Part shown: in pieces, positions 54,028 to 63,130 of the stretch
Position numbering within the stretch: the stretch's first letter is position 1
Layout: each line of letters starts with the position of its first letter
Made by a program: the position numbers and the translations under genes
DNA from: Psychrobacillus sp. BL-248-WT-3
GTDB lineage: Bacteria > Bacillota > Bacilli > Bacillales_A > Planococcaceae
Length of the DNA stretch: 64,000 bases
Assembly (NCBI RefSeq): GCF_012843435.1
Contig: NZ_JABAFC010000002.1
Location: forward strand, 62,001 to 126,000
Reading direction: 5' to 3'
The notes under the pieces: generated by a model
Told to the model about the DNA's origin: nothing
Seen by the model: the letters and a program-made list of their open reading frames with translations, nothing else
Databases searched by the model: none

Positions 54028-54230
54028 ATGGGCGATTCTGAGACCGTAATGGGACACTTTCTATAAGCTTATGGGCGATTCTGGCCGGTTAATGGGTCAC
54101 TTTCACCAAGGTAATGGGCGAATACGCTAGGAGAAGGGGCGAATTAACGATTTATGGATGTATATATAGATTTACTGGCAAATTTGGCGGATTAATAGAT
54201 CACTCTCTCCATGGTAGTTAATAGGCGCGG
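54028..54230 (+). repeat. degenerate 21/22-nt periodic array (ATGGGCGATTCTG / ATGGGACACTTTC)
   Basis: Units start at 54028, 54049, 54071, 54092, 54114 and 54135, alternating ATGGGCGATTCTG-like and ATGGGtCACTTTC-like forms, then decay. There is no gene in 53984-54324. Confidence 0.65.
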
Positions 54231-54324
54231 ATGCACTACAAGTAGGGTAGCTTCTATAATTTAGTAATGCTACCCAGCAGTACGGTATAATAGAAGAATA
54301 ATATTTTATAGCTTAGGAAGGGCA

Positions 54325-54741
54325 GTGGAAAGAATGTTTAAATGGCAAGGGGCGGCTGGTATTTGTTTCAATGAGCGAAATGAAGTGTTAATGGTTTTAC
54401 AGGCAGCACCGGGAGAGGATAAGCTGTGGACAGTTCCTTCAGGGACGGTGGAGGAAGGGGAAACCTTTGAAGAATGCTGTGTCCGAGAATTTTGGGAGGA
54501 GACAGGCTTAACTGTTCGTCCAATTGAAATGATACATAAAAAAAGTGGAGTATTAAGTGATTATGGTATCTCGTATTATGTAGAGTACTTTATAGTAGAA
54601 TTTATAAGTGGAGAATTAACGATTCATGATCCAGATGAATTTATCCATGAGATTGCTTGGAAGTCATTTGACGAAATGAAGAACTTGCCACTAGCTTATC
54701 CGGATGATATCCACATAATAGAAAAACTTTTAAAAAACTAG
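54325..54741 (+). CDS. NUDIX hydrolase
   Basis: A 138-residue protein. The Nudix box is GTVEEGETFEECCVREFWEETGL (G-x5-E-x7-R-E-x2-E-E-x-G), with KWQGAAGICFNERNEVLMVLQ before it. The start is uncertain: the GTG at 54325 lies only 3 nt after AGGAAGGG, and an ATG three codons on is possible. Substrate unknown. Confidence 0.87.
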   Translation: MERMFKWQGAAGICFNERNEVLMVLQAAPGEDKLWTVPSGTVEEGETFEECCVREFWEETGLTVRPIEMIHKKSGVLSDYGISYYVEYFIVEFISGELTIHDPDEFIHEIAWKSFDEMKNLPLAYPDDIHIIEKLLKN

Positions 54742-54762
54742 AAGGCTAGCCTTCTAGTTTTT
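54733..54762. terminator. palindromic bidirectional terminator
   Basis: Perfect 15-bp arms AAAAACTAGAAGGCT / AGCCTTCTAGTTTTT spanning both stop codons of the convergent genes. Confidence 0.85.
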
Positions 54763-55512
54763 AGTATATTCTACAATAGCATCACGTAAAAATTGCGCCG
54801 CACCTGGTTGCACCTTATCGTAATAAGCTTTAAAGCGTTCGTCTGCTACATACATTTCAGCTAGGCCTGCATGCGCTTCCGTTGAATATTTTGGCCAATG
54901 AAAACTTATCCACTGTTTATGCAGTTCTGCTGTCTTTTGCCCGGGTTTACTTGTTGGGTCACCAGCAGCAATCGCTTCTTTTAAGCTATCTAATACCTCT
55001 TGCTCTAATTTTACAACCTCCTCATATTGTTCTTTGGTCATGTTTTTTAGCCTAGCATAGGATTGGTCTACAGCATCATTCCCATAATTGTTTCGAATTT
55101 CCTCACCATACATATCCTCATTGTTGTCCACAAGCTCTTGTTTAAATCCTTCAAATTTTTCTTTGTCTGTCATTTTAATACCCCTTTCATATTCTTGAAT
55201 CGATTTATCCACATTATTTATTAACAAATCTAGCTGAGCTCTTTTTTGAATTAGTTTTTCCTTATGCTCCTTTAAAGCAACAGTACTGTCGAATCCTGGT
55301 GAAATGAGGATTTCTTTTATTTGTCCCAAGCTTATCCCCAACTCTCGGTAAAACAATATTTGTTGAAGGCGATTTACCTCCGCTGATCCGTACATTCTAT
55401 AACCTGCTTCGCTTAGGCTTGCTGGTTTTAATAAATCAATTTCATCGTAGTAGCGAATAGTTCGAGTACTAATTCCAGCAAGTTCTCCAAGCTTCTGAAT
55501 TGTATATATCAT
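54754..55512 (-). CDS. MerR-family regulator with TipAS drug-recognition domain
   Basis: A 252-residue protein. MerR helix-turn-helix (YTIQKLGELAGISTRTIRYYDEIDLLKPASLSEAGYRMYG), a long coiled coil (about 75-118) and a TipAS globin-like C-terminal domain (about 130-250; RLKNMTKEQYEEVVKLEQEVLDSL, HWPKYSTEAHAGLAEMY). TipA/Mta-type proteins activate promoters with 19-bp spacers on binding drugs. Its own promoter has exactly that spacing. Confidence 0.9.
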   Translation of the reverse strand: MIYTIQKLGELAGISTRTIRYYDEIDLLKPASLSEAGYRMYGSAEVNRLQQILFYRELGISLGQIKEILISPGFDSTVALKEHKEKLIQKRAQLDLLINNVDKSIQEYERGIKMTDKEKFEGFKQELVDNNEDMYGEEIRNNYGNDAVDQSYARLKNMTKEQYEEVVKLEQEVLDSLKEAIAAGDPTSKPGQKTAELHKQWISFHWPKYSTEAHAGLAEMYVADERFKAYYDKVQPGAAQFLRDAIVEYTKN

Positions 55513-55534
55513 TACTTCACCTCCTGATATATGT

Positions 55535-55565
55535 AGTGTAAAGGTTTACGTAGCGTGAAGGTCAA
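55535..55565 (-). promoter_or_regulatory. MerR-type promoter with 19-bp spacer
   Basis: Minus strand TTGACC (plus 55560-55565), 19-nt spacer, TACACT (plus 55535-55540). The long spacer is the mark of MerR-activated promoters. A second TTGACC faces the other way near 55600. Confidence 0.7.
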
Positions 55566-55659
55566 GACTTAATAAGAACTTTTTTTCATAAACCTTCTTG
55601 ACCGCACTTTACGAAAAGTATTTTCTATCTTATCTTTGAACAAAGGGGGGTTATTATAA

Positions 55660-56247
55660 ATGACTACAATAGCGTTTATTAGACACGGTGTGACAGCTTG
55701 GAATAAAGAAGGACGAGCGCAGGGTAAAACGGATGTGCCGTTAGATGAAGAAGGAATTTTAATGGCAGAGCGAGTTGCCGAGCGGATGGGAAAAGAGCAG
55801 TGGGATGTAATGTATACTAGTCCACTAATTAGAGCAAAGCGTACAGCTGAGATTATAGCAAAAAAGCAACCTGAGACAAATGTTAATATAGATATCCGTT
55901 TAGGAGAAATTGGAGGAGGTCTTGTAGAGGGAACTACTGAGCAAGAACGAGTAGATAAGTGGGGTCTAAATTGGAGAGAGCAGGATATGGGCTTCGAGAA
56001 GGAAGAAGTCATTATCGCTAGAGGGATGTCCTTTATCGAGGATATACAAAAGGCGCATCCAGGTAAGAAAATCATAGTTGTTAGTCATGGGGGCTTTCTT
56101 GCTAGAGTTTTAAATGCACTTATACCATGTGGAGATTTCTCAAATGATATTGGAAATACCTCAGTTACCATCGTTGAGTTAAAAGACGAGAAAAACCATT
56201 GCCACCTATTTAACTGCATGAAGCATTTAGAAATGAGGGAGGTATGA
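55660..56247 (+). CDS. histidine phosphatase family protein
   Basis: A 195-residue phosphoglycerate-mutase-like phosphatase. The catalytic RHG is in FIRHGVTAWNKEGRAQG, the phospho-pocket SPLIRAKRTAEII follows, and the second His is in VVSHGGFLARVL. Small members (PhoE/GpmB type) hydrolyse various phosphate esters. Its stop overlaps the next start, so the two are coupled. Confidence 0.9.
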   Translation: MTTIAFIRHGVTAWNKEGRAQGKTDVPLDEEGILMAERVAERMGKEQWDVMYTSPLIRAKRTAEIIAKKQPETNVNIDIRLGEIGGGLVEGTTEQERVDKWGLNWREQDMGFEKEEVIIARGMSFIEDIQKAHPGKKIIVVSHGGFLARVLNALIPCGDFSNDIGNTSVTIVELKDEKNHCHLFNCMKHLEMREV

Positions 56248-56753
56248 TGGAAAAGGACGCTTCCTATTATATTGAGCATTTAGGCTTAGAGCCACATGCA
56301 GAGGGTGGATACTTTCATTCAACCTTTTCCTCTGACAATACAATAAGTGCAAATGGATCAGATAGAAAGCTATACACAAGTATATACTTTTTACTTGGGG
56401 AAAAAGATATCTCTCATTTACATCGTTTGAAATCAGATGAACTTTGGTATTTTCATGGGGGCGATCCTTTAACCGTCCATGTAATTGATCAAGAAGGAAG
56501 TTACCATGAATACAAGCTTGGATTAGATATAGTGAATGGTGAAGTCCCACAATTAATTGTGCCTGGAAAATCCATCTTTGGTTCATCGGTTTCAGAAGGG
56601 GGAGCATTTTCTTTAGTTGGGTGTATGGTTGCACCGGGCTTTGAATATGAAGACTTTGAACTATTCACACAGGATGAGCTGCTAAAGAAATATCCTGAGC
56701 ATGCTTCAGTCATTTATAAGCTTGCATACAAAAGTATTCCAAATACGTATTAG
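56244..56753 (+). CDS. cupin-fold DUF985 protein
   Basis: A 169-residue protein: YYIEHLGLEPHAEGGYFHSTFSS and ISHLHRLKSDELWYFHGGDPLTVHVID carry the conserved His and Glu residues of the DUF985 cupin. The fold is a beta barrel likely to bind a sugar or nucleotide sugar; function unproven. It starts ATGATG; the second ATG may be used. Confidence 0.88.
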   Translation: MMEKDASYYIEHLGLEPHAEGGYFHSTFSSDNTISANGSDRKLYTSIYFLLGEKDISHLHRLKSDELWYFHGGDPLTVHVIDQEGSYHEYKLGLDIVNGEVPQLIVPGKSIFGSSVSEGGAFSLVGCMVAPGFEYEDFELFTQDELLKKYPEHASVIYKLAYKSIPNTY

Positions 56754-56788
56754 TTATGAAACGTAATGAACTATTAGAGAAATGAAAT

Positions 56789-56827
56789 ATAAAACAAGCT
56801 TAAACCGTATTTTTAAGCTTGTTTTAT
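56789..56827. terminator. bidirectional terminator
   Basis: AAAACAAGCTTAAA / TTTAAGCTTGTTTT stem between convergent genes. Confidence 0.82.
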
Positions 56828-56869
56828 CTTCAAAACGTTGCACCTACTGTCACCATAGAGAGTTTTTGC

Positions 56870-57721
56870 TTATTGACGCACAATGGGCATGGAACAACAT
56901 CTGAATGACCCGCCTGACTTAATAATTTCGGAAAAGTCTACCTCCAACACTTCGTATCCGTGTTTTCTCATTTGGTCGTTCACGCCACGGTTTACAGGTA
57001 AACTCAGTACTCGATTTTGACCAATCGACAATACATTGGTCCCCATAGAGAACTGTTCCTGTTCGCTCACTTCTATCAAATGATACATGCTTGATAAATG
57101 CTCCACCGTTTCCTGATCGAGCGCATCTGGAAATATTAATGCATCTTTTGAGGAAAGAATATTGAATACACAATCTAAGTGCAAATACTTTGGGTTAAAA
57201 GGGATGGGGATAATTTCAAAATCAGGTAATTCACTTTGGAGATTTTGAATAGCATTCTGACTTGTGCGATGACTAATCCCTATAAATACACGTTTTCCGT
57301 CAACAATTACATCGCCACCTTCAATCGAATGATTGGAGAGTTTCTTATATGTTATATCATGTTCCTTCATCCACTCGGCAAGCACCTTCTCTTCACCTTG
57401 ACGAATGGGATTCGCCATTTCAGAAATAAAGAGATGATTGCCCAAAGTAAAACCAATATCTCTAGTGAAGACTTGTTCAGGATGGTCTTTACTTGGTTTT
57501 AGTTTAATTACCTCGATTCCTGCATCCCTTAAAGTTTGTTCAAATTGCTTATGCTGGGACAGGGCAAGAGATCGGTCAATATTATCATTTATATATTGTT
57601 TTTGAACATCATTAATCACTTCTTTAATTTCCATATATTGAGGTTCACATAAGAATACCTTTTTTAGTGAGCCATATTCACTTTGACAATTTATTTGTGT
57701 TATATCTTCTATCATCTTCAC
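56870..57721 (-). CDS. dimethylarginine dimethylaminohydrolase / amidinotransferase-family protein
   Basis: A 283-residue guanidino-modifying enzyme fold: EGGDVIVDGKRVFIGIS (substrate-binding Glu/Asp), LHLDCVFNIL (catalytic His) and the nucleophile Cys near the C-terminus in SGGSFRCCSMPIVRQ. Similar Bacillus proteins are annotated as DDAH-like hydrolases. The start GTG follows GGAGGATG. It may use arginine derivatives; a substrate is not assignable. Confidence 0.85.
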   Translation of the reverse strand: MKMIEDITQINCQSEYGSLKKVFLCEPQYMEIKEVINDVQKQYINDNIDRSLALSQHKQFEQTLRDAGIEVIKLKPSKDHPEQVFTRDIGFTLGNHLFISEMANPIRQGEEKVLAEWMKEHDITYKKLSNHSIEGGDVIVDGKRVFIGISHRTSQNAIQNLQSELPDFEIIPIPFNPKYLHLDCVFNILSSKDALIFPDALDQETVEHLSSMYHLIEVSEQEQFSMGTNVLSIGQNRVLSLPVNRGVNDQMRKHGYEVLEVDFSEIIKSGGSFRCCSMPIVRQ

Positions 57722-57875
57722 TATAATTCATCCTCCAGTTTATTCATTCACCCTTTATATTCCCCAAATCAGTATTTTATAACCTATTGGTAAAATTTAT
57801 TTGTTGTTTCAGGAAATCGAGTAAGGGGTAAAGACCCATAAAGATTTGTGCGAACAAGATAGTGGAGGAGATTAT

Positions 57876-58610
57876 ATGATTACGAAGGAACAAGCGTTAT
57901 TAACAAAGGAAGACTTTAAAACTAGAACAGACTTGCCGAGTTGGCTGTATAAGGAATACGAAACATTTCACAATACGGTAACTGATAAAACATTCCCGTG
58001 TTTTTTTGGAATGAGTGGCGAACTGAAAGGCGAGCTCCGCTATGCTTATATTAGTCAAGATGACTGGAGTAACTTACCTTATGCAGTAGCAGATTTTCTG
58101 GACTTATTTAAATTACCAAACTATAAGAGACATGGTCTTTTTGTATTTGTTGAGCCTTTTGAACAAGAAGGTTCTATTGATGATTACCGAAAGCAATTTT
58201 GGGATATCCTTCAGTATTTACATGAGGTCGATGAGGTGGAATGGCCGGAAGATAGTCCTCGTGACCCGGACCACTATTTATGGGATTTTCGATTTAATGG
58301 AGAGCCAATATTCGTATTCGGAAATGCACCTGCCTATAAGAAGCGCAAGACACGACACTTAGGAAACGCAATGGTGCTAGGATTCCAACCACGGAAAATA
58401 TTCGAGGGGTTAGAAGGAACGGAAAAAGGTGGAATTATGTCACGTGAGAAAGTTCGTAAACGTGTAGAAGCATGGGACCAGCTCCCTAAGCATCCAGATA
58501 TCGGTCACTTCGGTGATCCAACTCATAATGAATGGAAACAATCCTTTATAGGTGATGACATTGAGCCGATTCAAGGTAAATGTCCATTTCACCATAAATC
58601 GCAAGCTTAA
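57876..58610 (+). CDS. YqcI/YcgG family protein
   Basis: A 244-residue protein from the ATG at 57876, behind GGAGGAG. Family features are FPCFFGMSGELKGELRYAYI, DHYLWDFRFNGEPIFVFGNAPAYKKRKTRHLG and a C-terminal Cys/His region KCPFHHK. Function unknown; the conserved His/Cys might hold a metal. Confidence 0.85.
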   Translation: MITKEQALLTKEDFKTRTDLPSWLYKEYETFHNTVTDKTFPCFFGMSGELKGELRYAYISQDDWSNLPYAVADFLDLFKLPNYKRHGLFVFVEPFEQEGSIDDYRKQFWDILQYLHEVDEVEWPEDSPRDPDHYLWDFRFNGEPIFVFGNAPAYKKRKTRHLGNAMVLGFQPRKIFEGLEGTEKGGIMSREKVRKRVEAWDQLPKHPDIGHFGDPTHNEWKQSFIGDDIEPIQGKCPFHHKSQA

Positions 58611-58635
58611 GTCCCCTTTTTAGGGGATTTTTTTG
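58611..58635 (+). terminator. terminator after the YqcI-like gene
   Basis: TCCCC-TTTTTA-GGGGA stem with T7. Confidence 0.8.
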
Positions 58636-58636
58636 T

Positions 58637-58837
58637 TGTTTAGGAAATTAAAAAGTTCTGAACCTGTGGGTAAATTGATGTCTAGCTTCATCGCCTTGCC
58701 CCTCGGGGTCAAATGGATAAAAGCTACTCCTGCGCAAGCTCGTCGCAAACAAGAGCGTTTGCGGTGGCTGAGGAACTGCCTCCTCGCTTTTCTCCATTTG
58801 CCTGTCGGGGCAGACATAGGCGCTTGCGCTTTTCTTG
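58637..58837 (+). repeat. dispersed 201-bp intergenic repeat, copy D
   Basis: Same orientation, length and ends as copy A (5555-5755), and also directly after a terminator. Differences are scattered single bases. The remainder to 58968 holds only the next gene's leader. Confidence 0.88.
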
Positions 58838-58968
58838 ATTAATGAAGGACGGTAAAGGAGATATGCATATCTTCCCCTAAATATTTATAAATAATAACGA
58901 GAAAAAAGGTATAGTGCCTATACTAATTGAAATACAATAAGGTAGACGAGTGTTCGGAGGCCTTAAAT

Positions 58969-60633
58969 ATGACAAAAAAAATTGCGGTAATCTTAGTGGT
59001 AATATTTTTCTTTACTATAATAGAAGCAGTTTTAACAACGAATAAAGAGGAAGAGCCGAAAGAGTTTATAAAGAAAGAGGAAACAGCAACCGGAGGGCAG
59101 GCAGTTGTCTCTCTCGTTTTTGAGTTAGCAGAAAAAAGGCAGGTTATAAATGTTCCGTTTATCGTTGGCGAGACCGATACGGAACAATTGTACGAGCTAT
59201 GGGGAGTACCTGATGAAAGCAGTAACCTCTCCAATGATATTTATGATACTTATCTAACTCGTTACGCAACGATTGGACATCATTCGGGAACAGTTTTTGA
59301 CGTTAGAACTAATTCCTCATATATACAGGAAGTTCAGTTAAAGGACATCCATTCAGTTGCAGGTGAGCCAGACATGATACGAAGCTACCAGGATGAGGGG
59401 AAAGAAGAAACTATCCTAGTTTATGAAGTAGCTCCAAATATACAATTAAAGTGGATTTTACCGAAGCCAACAGAAAGTGTTCCTAATCCCAATGTTCATC
59501 ATATTTCAGTATACACAGATTTAAAAGAGGCAAGCTCCCCAGTGAAAACTTCTTCAGTAGACCGAATGACCTTAGAAGAAAAAATTGGTCAAATGATTTT
59601 TGGAGGAATTGATGGAGTGGAATTATCGGAGGAAGGTAGGAGAATGGTTAGGGAGGATAAGGTTGGTGGTGTTATCCTTTTTAAAGATAACTTAGTGAAT
59701 GCAAACCAAATCGTAACCTTACTGAATTCCTTAAAGGCTGAGAATCAGGAAGAAGACCCTCCACTTTTTTTAGGGGTAGATCAAGAGGGAGGACGAGTGA
59801 CTAGGATTCCGGAACTTAATGATTTACCAACGAACAAACAAATTGGTCAAAAAAATAATTTAGATTTAGCAAAACAATTAGGGGTTATATTAGGTAGGCA
59901 ACTAAATGCATATGGATTTAATCTAGACTTTGCTCCTGTAATGGACATAGATAGTAACCCTGACAATCCCATTATTGGCGATCGTTCTTTTGGAAGTAAT
60001 CCTAAAGTGGTAAGTGAGTTTGGAATTTCAACTATGAAGGGTTTACAAAGTCAAAATGTTATCTCGGTTATTAAGCATTTCCCTGGTCATGGTGATACAG
60101 AAGTTGATTCGCATGTTGAGCTACCAATAGTAAATAAGGATTTAAAGGAACTTGAAGAGTTAGAGTTAATTCCCTTTGAAAATGCTATTAAAAGCGGAGC
60201 TGATGTTGTAATGATTGGTCATATTCTTTTGCCTAAGATAGATGAGAATATGCCTTCTTCTATCTCTAAAAAGATTATTACAGATATACTGCGTGATCAT
60301 TTACAGTATGAAGGAGTCATCATGACGGATGATATGACAATGAAGGCTATTTTAAATCATCATGAAATAGGAGAGGCAGCAGTAGAAGCTATAAAGGCTG
60401 GCAATGATATTGTATTAATCGCTCATGACTATGAAAAGGTAGATAGAGCAATTGAAGCTATTCTAGAAGCAGTAGAAGATGGAGAGATAAAAGAGGAGCA
60501 GATCAATAAAAGTGTGGAACGCATTCTTTTATTAAAAGAAAGGTATGAACTGAGCAACAATCAACTTTCTTCTATTAATATAGAAGAATTAAATACGTTA
60601 ACGAAAGAATTCACAAACAATATTCTGAAATAA
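58969..60633 (+). CDS. GH3 beta-N-acetylhexosaminidase with N-terminal DUF4309-like domain
   Basis: A 554-residue secreted or anchored protein from the ATG at 58969, behind CGGAGG. An N-terminal helix (about 4-22) is followed by a domain (about 45-195) resembling DUF4309 (NVPFIVGETDTEQLYELWGVPDE). Residues 205-540 are a glycoside hydrolase family 3 NagZ-type domain with FGGIDG, LFLGVDQEGGRVTRI and KHFPGHGDTEVDSHVELP, which holds the catalytic His/Asp dyad. It likely trims N-acetylglucosamine from muropeptides at the cell surface. Confidence 0.88.
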   Translation: MTKKIAVILVVIFFFTIIEAVLTTNKEEEPKEFIKKEETATGGQAVVSLVFELAEKRQVINVPFIVGETDTEQLYELWGVPDESSNLSNDIYDTYLTRYATIGHHSGTVFDVRTNSSYIQEVQLKDIHSVAGEPDMIRSYQDEGKEETILVYEVAPNIQLKWILPKPTESVPNPNVHHISVYTDLKEASSPVKTSSVDRMTLEEKIGQMIFGGIDGVELSEEGRRMVREDKVGGVILFKDNLVNANQIVTLLNSLKAENQEEDPPLFLGVDQEGGRVTRIPELNDLPTNKQIGQKNNLDLAKQLGVILGRQLNAYGFNLDFAPVMDIDSNPDNPIIGDRSFGSNPKVVSEFGISTMKGLQSQNVISVIKHFPGHGDTEVDSHVELPIVNKDLKELEELELIPFENAIKSGADVVMIGHILLPKIDENMPSSISKKIITDILRDHLQYEGVIMTDDMTMKAILNHHEIGEAAVEAIKAGNDIVLIAHDYEKVDRAIEAILEAVEDGEIKEEQINKSVERILLLKERYELSNNQLSSINIEELNTLTKEFTNNILK

Positions 60634-60691
60634 TAAAGCTACCTATTTAATAGGAAGAAAAATTTTAGAACGAATTAAAATAATAAATTAT

Positions 60692-60726
60692 AAAACGAGA
60701 AATCAGCAATTTGATTTCTCGTTTTT
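60692..60726 (+). terminator. terminator of the hexosaminidase gene
   Basis: AAACGAGAAATCA / TGATTTCTCGTTTTT stem-loop. Confidence 0.82.
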
Positions 60727-60773
60727 CAATTTAAAGCTAGCTGATATCCTGTAAGAAATTTCTCCATTCTAGC

Positions 60774-60902
60774 TGTTTGAAAGAGGAGGCTGCGACACCT
60801 GGCAATCAGTTCGATCTGTACCCAGGAAGGGGAAATAGAAGCCATTCTCTAGGAAAGTACCTGCTTTAAAGCAAGCAATTGCATGTATTTGAAATGGAGC
60901 TC
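60774..60902 (+). repeat. degenerate intergenic element
   Basis: GTTTGAAAGAGGAGGCTGCGAC...ATAGAAGCC...GGAAAG...GCATGTATTTGAAATGG. Related loosely to 31364-31457; no gene in 60634-60977. Confidence 0.4.
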
Positions 60903-60977
60903 GAAAACTTTAGCTAGGTCGTAAAATTCGAGGGATAGTTTTGCCGAAGCTTAGAAACCGACTCGTGCATATTTCAT

Positions 60978-61676
60978 TTACAAACCGTTATCTTTTAGGT
61001 TAATGGAAAGGGAACCATTTGTTTGTATTTGTGCAAAGTATACCTCTTTAATCGAATGAATACCTTGCTTACGAAGTTTTTTCATTACCCATTCCTCGTC
61101 CAAATTCAATTCCTTGAGATTTTTACGTACAAGTTTACCGTCTGATATAATTTCGGATGGGATATAGGTTGGTGCGGTGAGATCTGCTTTAACATCTTGT
61201 TTGGTTGCCCCTTGTTCAGCAACTTTTTTTAGAACACTTAGTTCTCCATTTGTCTCTAATACAGCATACTCAACATCATCGATAGAAAAGATGGATTGCT
61301 CTCTTAATAACATCATGACATCATCCATATTCATCCGAGATGATTTCAGAGATTTCACTGAAATATTCCCATCTTTAATAATAATAGTCGGTTCATCATC
61401 TAATAGTAGTCGTACTTTAGGGGAAAGCTGTGAAATATAAGTCATAAGTATTGTAAGTATTGCCCACCAGACTAGGGAGATGATTCCGTCCACAAAGGGG
61501 GTTTCTTTTTGAGAAGCGATTTCAGCAGCGATAGAGCCAATTGTTATTCCTGTAACATAATGAAAGAAAGTTAGTTGGCTAATCTGTTTTTTTCCCATTA
61601 TTCGGGCTAAAAAAAGTAAAACAGCAAATGAGACGGTAGTTCTCCAAATCATTTCCCAAAAGCTAATGTCACCCAT
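60978..61676 (-). CDS. DUF421 (YetF-like) membrane protein
   Basis: A 232-residue protein from the ATG at 61676, behind AAGGAG. Three N-terminal helices with LARIMGKKQISQLTFFHYVTGITIGSIAAEIAS are followed by two cytoplasmic domains (about 85-220) containing PTIIIKDGNI and the paired MNMDDVMMLLREQSIFSIDDVEYAVLETNG / LDEEWVMKKLRKQGIHSIKEVYFAQIQTNG motifs. YetF-type proteins act in spores and at membranes by an unclear mechanism. The longer open frame has no ribosome site. Confidence 0.87.
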   Translation of the reverse strand: MGDISFWEMIWRTTVSFAVLLFLARIMGKKQISQLTFFHYVTGITIGSIAAEIASQKETPFVDGIISLVWWAILTILMTYISQLSPKVRLLLDDEPTIIIKDGNISVKSLKSSRMNMDDVMMLLREQSIFSIDDVEYAVLETNGELSVLKKVAEQGATKQDVKADLTAPTYIPSEIISDGKLVRKNLKELNLDEEWVMKKLRKQGIHSIKEVYFAQIQTNGSLSINLKDNGL

Positions 61677-61822
61677 TGTGATCGATACTCCTTTAAATAA
61701 ATATAATACTAAGTATTGTGCACCACTTCCTTCAATGTATTCTCTAAAAGATAATTTTATAAAATCTAAGGTTTTAAGATATAATAATGAAACTAACTCT
61801 GTTGATAGGGAAGTGTGCAAAA

Positions 61823-63025
61823 TTGTCTCAAATTGCAACTCAGGATAAACAGGGAAATCCTATTTATCCAATTATGGTAGCCATGGGAATATGTCATTTA
61901 TTTAATGACACGCTACAATCTATAGTTCCAGCTATGTTCCCCATTTTAAAAGATGAAGTAGGATTAACCTTTACACAGCTAGGCTTCATTTCGTTTGCGC
62001 TTAATATGGTTGCTTCTTTACTACAGCCAGTTGTAGGCTTTATAAGCGACAAAAAGCCAATGCCTTATGCACTTCCTCTAGGAATGGTAAGTTCCTTTAT
62101 TGGTGTGGTCGGACTGGCTTTTGCAACGGATTATTGGATTATAATCATTGCTGTATTGTTTTTGGGTTTAGGCTCGGCGGTCTTTCATCCTGAGGGGTCG
62201 AGAGTTTCTTATATGGCAGCGGGTAATAAAAGAGGGCTTTCTCAGTCTATTTATCAGGTGGGAGGAAACTCCGGACAAGCATTGGCCCCTCTTATCAGTG
62301 CATTTATCCTAATTCCACTAGGGCAAAGGGGAGCTGCATTGTTTTTAATCGTGGCGGCGATCGGAATCTTCATGTTAAGCAAAATTTCAAGTTGGTACAA
62401 GGCACAGCTGAATGAGGTCAATTTGGCAGCTAAGAAAAAAGCATTTATATCTTCGTTGCCTGCTTTAACTAAGAAACAAGTAGGCATTGCTCTTGGACTT
62501 TTAATGGTCATTATTTTTGTGCGTTCTTTTTATGTAACGAATATTACTAGCTTTTATATATTTCATCTGACCGAGAATTACAATTTTGTTACGCAGAAAG
62601 GCCAACTTATCGTTTTCCTATTTCTTGCTGTAGGAGCAGTGGGAACATTTTTTGGAGGTCCTATGGCTGACAAAATGGGTAGAAAAAAAGTAATAGTCAT
62701 CTCAACTGTTGTCCCAATTCCTTTATGTCTTATTTTACCTTATGTACCTGTTTGGGCTATTTTGTTATTGTTAGCTGCTATTGGATTTTTAATAATGCTC
62801 AGTTTTTCTGTGACAGTTGTTTATGCCCAGGAACTAGTACCCAACAAGATTGGGACAATGGCGGGTCTCACAGTAGGACTGGCCTTTGGAATGGGAGCCT
62901 TGGGATCCGTTCTTATAGGTATTTTAATGGATTACATAGGGATCTATTCCACAATGGTCGTGGTGTCGCTGCTACCCTTACTAGGAATAGTAGCATTTGC
63001 CTTGCCAAGGGATGGCAGGTCTTAA
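61823..63025 (+). CDS. MFS efflux transporter (fosmidomycin-resistance Fsr-like)
   Basis: A 400-residue, 12-helix transporter. I chose TTG at 61823 because AGGGAAGTG precedes it by 7 nt; the ATG at 61787 directly follows a TATAAT that is probably its -10 box. The signatures ICHLFNDTLQSIVPAMFPILK, GSAVFHPEGSRVSYMAAG and GGNSGQALAPL are those of the Fsr group. It is a proton-driven drug efflux pump by family. It is divergent from the DUF421 gene. Confidence 0.85.
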   Translation: MSQIATQDKQGNPIYPIMVAMGICHLFNDTLQSIVPAMFPILKDEVGLTFTQLGFISFALNMVASLLQPVVGFISDKKPMPYALPLGMVSSFIGVVGLAFATDYWIIIIAVLFLGLGSAVFHPEGSRVSYMAAGNKRGLSQSIYQVGGNSGQALAPLISAFILIPLGQRGAALFLIVAAIGIFMLSKISSWYKAQLNEVNLAAKKKAFISSLPALTKKQVGIALGLLMVIIFVRSFYVTNITSFYIFHLTENYNFVTQKGQLIVFLFLAVGAVGTFFGGPMADKMGRKKVIVISTVVPIPLCLILPYVPVWAILLLLAAIGFLIMLSFSVTVVYAQELVPNKIGTMAGLTVGLAFGMGALGSVLIGILMDYIGIYSTMVVVSLLPLLGIVAFALPRDGRS

Positions 63026-63055
63026 AATGTGGTAAAGTTAAAATCCTCAAAACAA

Positions 63056-63110
63056 AGAGACTGTAAGCCAACTTCAAAATTTTCTTCTGAGGTGGTTTAC
63101 AGTCTCTTAA
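63056..63110. terminator. long hairpin between convergent genes
   Basis: AGAGACTGTAA / TTACAGTCTCT stem with a large loop. Confidence 0.6.
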
Positions 63111-63130
63111 ACAGTTCAATATATAATATG

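Noticed and set aside
15804-54230. CRISPR array
   Set aside because: The two periodic arrays have 21-22 nt periods with degenerate units and no spacers or cas genes.
61787-61822. ATG start of the Fsr-like pump
   Set aside because: It directly follows a TATAAT that is probably the -10 box and lacks a ribosome site.
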